Source: Anaeromyxobacter oryzae (GTDB taxonomy: Bacteria; Myxococcota; Myxococcia; Myxococcales; Anaeromyxobacteraceae). From it: DNA of 64,000 nucleotides. Shown piece by piece: positions 61,501 through 64,000 of this stretch. The notes below the pieces were generated by a model, which searched no databases, was not told the DNA's origin, and was given only the letters and a program-made list of their open reading frames with translations. The translations under genes were made by a program, and so were the position numbers. The stretch spans positions 2,130,501 to 2,194,500 of the forward strand of contig NZ_AP025591.1 of assembly GCF_023169945.1 (NCBI RefSeq), given 5' to 3'. Position 1 is the first letter of the stretch. Each line of letters starts with the position of its first letter.

Positions 61501-61544
61501 CTCCCGGCGCCTCGAGCCGGACAGCGGAAGACGAGGAGTACGCC

Positions 61545-62288
61545 ATGCCCCACGAGTTCCTCTCCATCTACCCGGCGAAGCTGATGGAGTACTGCCTCGC
61601 CATCAGCTACCTGCTCCTCTTCATCCCGTTCTGGCGGTACGTGCAGGGCGGGCGCAGCGAGCCCATCCTCGCCCTGCGTACGGCGGTGCCGGGGCGGCCC
61701 GAGCTCGCCGCCGCGGCCGCTCACTTCAAGCCCGCCGGCGCCGTCGCGCTGCCGCGCTCCGCCGGCGCGGGCTGGTTCCACGTCCCGCCGGGCGTCCACC
61801 TCCACCCCGGCCACACCTGGGCGCGCCTCGACGCGGACGGCCTCGTCTCGGTCGGCATCGACGACTTCGCCCACAAGCTCGTCGGGCCCGCCGCGGTCGC
61901 GCTCCCCGCGCTCGGCGCGAAGGTCCTCCAGGGCGAGCCCGCCATCGCCTTGCGCGATGGCGGCCGCGACGTCCCCATGCTCTCGCCGGTGGACGGCACC
62001 GTGGTCGCGGTGAACCCCGCCGCGAATCCCGCCGCGCTCGAGGATCCGTACGGCGCAGGCTGGCTCTTCAAGGTCGAGGCGCCACGACTCGCCGCGAACT
62101 TCCGCCAGCTCCACGCCGACCGTCCGGCGCTCCGGATGCTCGAGGACGCGGGCGAGGCGCTCGCGCAGAGGATGAACCCTGAGCTCGGGCAGGTGCTGCA
62201 GGACGGCGGCACCCCGGTCCACGGCATCGCCCGCGCGCTCGCCGGCGACCGCTGGGACGCGCTCGCCCGGGAGCTCTTCCTGACCTGA
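61545..62288 (+). CDS. Membrane-anchored GcvH-like protein without lipoyl lysine
   Basis: This 247-residue protein has an N-terminal transmembrane helix (LMEYCLAISYLLLFIPFWRY) and a lipoyl-type domain: HPGHTWARLDADGLVSVGID, DFAHKLVGPAAVALPALGA, LSPVDGTVVAVNP and DPYGAGWLFKV. These match glycine cleavage H protein closely, but where GcvH has ESVKA with the lipoylated Lys, this protein has RDGGRDV. It therefore cannot carry lipoate in the usual way and no gcvT or gcvP genes are near. GAGGAG precedes the ATG. It is probably a structural subunit of a membrane complex. Confidence 0.75.
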   Translation: MPHEFLSIYPAKLMEYCLAISYLLLFIPFWRYVQGGRSEPILALRTAVPGRPELAAAAAHFKPAGAVALPRSAGAGWFHVPPGVHLHPGHTWARLDADGLVSVGIDDFAHKLVGPAAVALPALGAKVLQGEPAIALRDGGRDVPMLSPVDGTVVAVNPAANPAALEDPYGAGWLFKVEAPRLAANFRQLHADRPALRMLEDAGEALAQRMNPELGQVLQDGGTPVHGIARALAGDRWDALARELFLT

Positions 62289-62318
62289 AGCGGCGACCCG
62301 GCCACGACCGTCGAAGCG

Positions 62319-62354
62319 GCGGGGAGCCCTGAACCGGCTCCCCGCGCGCGTTTT
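62319..62354 (+). terminator. Rho-independent terminator
   Basis: GCGGGGAGCC and GGCTCCCCGC form a perfect 10-base stem around a 7-base loop, followed by GCGCGTTTT. It lies 31 bases after the stop of the GcvH-like gene and ends that operon. Confidence 0.75.
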
Positions 62355-62518
62355 CACGGGTCGATCCTCGACGCCACCCACACTGCCAGGCTGCGACACC
62401 CTGCCACTCGGGCGTCCACCTGACGTTTCCTGCGGGATCTTTCCCGCGCGACCCCGGATCGCTCCGCATGGTGGCATTCGCGCCGAAGGGCGAGAGTGGA
62501 ATCAGGAAGGAGCACGAC

Positions 62519-62941
62519 ATGACGACCTACGAGAGCGGCGCAACGGTGAACGGCGGCTTCTACTTCAACCCCTCGCGCTGGACCATCGACGCAGTGGCCC
62601 ACGACGGCGCGCGCCTCCCGAACGCCCCCGGACGCTGGCTGCGCGTCCCGGCGGCCATGGCGCTGGTGCTCACGCCCATCCTCGGCGCGACCTTCCTCGT
62701 CTTCCTCCCGCTCGTCGGGTTCGTCCTCGCCGCGCGCTCCCTCGCCTCCGTCGGCGTCCGGATGCTCGGCGGCCCCGCCACGGAGCTCGCGGCCACGATG
62801 AGCCCGGGCTTGCCTCTCGGCGAGGCGCACTTCACCGGGCGCGCCGGTAGCGAAGGCGGAGCGGGGAGCGAGGTCGACGCGCGGCTCGACGCGCTCGAGC
62901 GCGAGATCGCCGACCGGCGACGCGCGGCGGCCAGCGAGTAG
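62519..62941 (+). CDS. Small membrane protein, 140 aa
   Basis: ATG 62519 follows AAGGAG. The product starts MTTYESGATVNGGFYFNPSR. A hydrophobic pair follows (VPAAMALVLTPILGATFLVF and LPLVGFVLAARSLASVGVRM), then a polar C-terminal tail with an Ala/Arg/Glu-rich helix. I do not recognise the family with certainty. Similar small proteins occur next to GcvH-like membrane proteins in other deltaproteobacteria as far as I recall. It is separated from that operon by a terminator, so it has its own promoter. Confidence 0.6.
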   Translation: MTTYESGATVNGGFYFNPSRWTIDAVAHDGARLPNAPGRWLRVPAAMALVLTPILGATFLVFLPLVGFVLAARSLASVGVRMLGGPATELAATMSPGLPLGEAHFTGRAGSEGGAGSEVDARLDALEREIADRRRAAASE

Positions 62942-62967
62942 GCCCGCGCCTCACTCGACGCGGAACG

Positions 62968-62995
62968 GGGCCCGGTCGCTCACGCGGTCGGGCCC
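62968..62995. terminator. Possible hairpin terminator without T-run
   Basis: GGGCCCG and CGGGCCC form a 7-base stem with a 14-base loop, 27 bases after the preceding stop. No U-tract follows, so the assignment is weak. Confidence 0.35.
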
Positions 62996-63131
62996 TGTGC
63001 GTTGGAGGCGGCGCTCTTTGCTCGCGCTCTCGTGCACGACTCGAGCTGGACGTTGCCCAGCGGCGGCTGGCGTCCACTCGAAGGCTCGAGAAGACGCGGG
63101 CAGGTAGCCGGCTCCTCCAGACTCACGTACC

Positions 63132-63599
63132 GTGGTTCCCGTGAAGATCTTCGTGGATGCCGATGCCTGTCCTGCGGCGGTGAAGGAGATCGTCATCCGG
63201 GCGGCGGAGCGCCTGGCCGTCGCTACGGTCTTCGTGGCCAACAAGAACATCCGGTTACCGCCCTCACGGTACGTCTCGACCGTTCGAGTGGCGATGGGCC
63301 TCGACGTCGCGGATGGATACATCGCGAAGTCGGCAAAGGCCGGCGACCTCGCCATCACGGCCGACATCCCGCTGGCCGCTGCCCTCGTCGCCTGCGGTGT
63401 CGTGGTGCTCGACCTGAGGGGCACCGTCTACACCGAGGAGAACGTCGGCGAGGCGCTCGCGGTGCGGAATTTCCATCACGAGCTGCGCGAGGGCGGGGTC
63501 GTGACGGGCGGCCCGAGCGGATTTGGACCCAAGGAGACGCGGGAGTTTGCCGGAGCCTTCGATCGCGAGGTCTCGAAGGCGATGCGGCGACCACCGTGA
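63132..63599 (+). CDS. DUF188/YaiI-YqxD family protein
   Basis: This 155-residue protein has KIFVDADACPAAVKEIVIRA at the start, which is the family signature, then VFVANKNIRLP, GLDVADGYIAKSAKAGDLAI and TADIPLAAALVACGVVVLDL. These acidic motifs resemble a PIN/NYN-type nuclease fold, and members are thought to act on RNA, though this is not proven. It starts at GTG 63132, or GTG 63141 which would begin with KIF directly. It is alone. Confidence 0.88.
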   Translation: MVPVKIFVDADACPAAVKEIVIRAAERLAVATVFVANKNIRLPPSRYVSTVRVAMGLDVADGYIAKSAKAGDLAITADIPLAAALVACGVVVLDLRGTVYTEENVGEALAVRNFHHELREGGVVTGGPSGFGPKETREFAGAFDREVSKAMRRPP

Positions 63600-63727
63600 T
63601 TGGACGCAGCGGAAGCGCTGCCGACGGTCACGCTGCATGTTCGGCGCGCCGCCACCGATCAGACGAGCGCACCTGGGAAGGGCCCGCGGGAAAGTAGCGG
63701 CGCCGGCAGGAGCGAGTGGGGCATGCT

Positions 63728-64000
63728 GTGGGCGTGCTCCGGGATGTCCTCCGCGCCGCCCTTTCGGTCCTCCTCGCCGTGTTCGTGCTCGCGCGCGTTC
63801 TCATCTGGTGGATGACGCGGCGGGACCGTCTCAGGGCCAGGGCGCCCCTGCCGACGCCAACGCCGCCGCCAGGGCCGCCGCTCGCGGGCACGAGCGCGCC
63901 GCTCCCGGCCCTGCTCGAGGCGCACCGCGCTCGCCTCGAAGCGCTGCTCGCGCCCGCGGCGCGGCTCGAGCCGCTCGAGAGCCTCGGGCACGACGCGGGG
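63728..64000 (+). CDS. Membrane-anchored protein, 5' part (cut by window edge)
   Basis: GTG 63728 opens a frame that stays open to the window end. It encodes one transmembrane helix (LRAALSVLLAVFVLARVLIW), a Pro-rich linker (PLPTPTPPPGPPLAG) and a helical part starting LPALLEAHRARLEALLAPA. An upstream AGGAG is somewhat far. The remainder of the gene is beyond the window, so no family can be named. Confidence 0.5.
   Translation, partial: MGVLRDVLRAALSVLLAVFVLARVLIWWMTRRDRLRARAPLPTPTPPPGPPLAGTSAPLPALLEAHRARLEALLAPAARLEPLESLGHDAG

Noticed and set aside
1..64000. tRNA, rRNA or CRISPR arrays
   Set aside because: No T-arm-like GGTTCRANNCC in a plausible cloverleaf, no rRNA stretch and no regularly spaced short repeats were noticed on either strand. 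An exhaustive computed scan was not possible.

Overview
The window is very G+C-rich and reads like a chromosomal segment of a myxobacterium-type deltaproteobacterium (Myxococcota, possibly Anaeromyxobacter-like). This is inferred from codon bias, a sigma-54-type promoter, many GTG starts, leaderless-looking promoters and the gene families present. It has not been checked against any database. No rRNA, tRNA or CRISPR array was seen.

Layout. 1-5.2 kb: the end of a radical SAM/SPASM gene coupled to a P-loop kinase, a family-B DNA polymerase (polB), a hypothetical gene and a DUF3553-type gene. 5.6-8.8 kb: a tight three-gene unit of radical SAM enzyme, unknown protein and PcfJ-like protein. 8.85-20 kb: a gene graveyard with remnants of nucleotidyltransferases, an AbiEi-like regulator, an HD-like protein, IS256 and IS21 transposases and a second PcfJ gene, nearly all broken by frameshifts. 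In its middle sits one intact gene of visibly lower G+C, a 1248-residue reverse transcriptase-nitrilase fusion of the DRT1/UG1 anti-phage type. Two 135-bp direct repeats, each with a 15-bp-stem hairpin, lie at 9.9 and 17.9 kb on either side of it.

20-35 kb: housekeeping and envelope genes. These are a rhodanese divergent from a LysR regulator, an HPF-like protein, two beta-propeller lipoproteins, a GH15 glycosidase, a phospholipase D/cardiolipin synthase, a YwaF-like membrane protein, a DUF2953-GerW-GerW group, a 3-methyladenine glycosylase and a BON lipoprotein. 35-42.5 kb: a probable nucleic-acid-stress locus with a vWA protein, three WYL proteins including a coupled PafB/PafC-like pair, an ADP-ribosylglycohydrolase, a PPP-type phosphatase and a small unknown protein. 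Four promoters here, plus one in a fossil copy at 18.7 kb, share the element AACGTGTCCG followed at fixed spacing by a TAnnnT-like -10. This resembles actinobacterial PafBC-dependent promoters and is the most novel signal in the window.

42.5-54 kb: small zinc-type and membrane genes, then a translationally coupled TolC-adaptor-RND-patatin operon, a UvrD-type helicase and a redoxin. 54.7-55.1 kb holds a truncated second DUF3553 gene. 55.4-61.1 kb is a complete sugar or polyol uptake and conversion operon (TIM-barrel isomerase, ABC ATPase, permease, binding protein, Gfo/Idh/MocA dehydrogenase). 61.3-64 kb carries a sigma-54-type promoter driving a 24-residue membrane peptide and a membrane-anchored GcvH-like protein without the lipoyl lysine, then a small membrane protein, a DUF188 protein and a partial membrane protein.

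Several otherwise good genes outside the graveyard (vWA, SEC-C) carry single-base frameshifts. Either real decay or assembly error must be considered.
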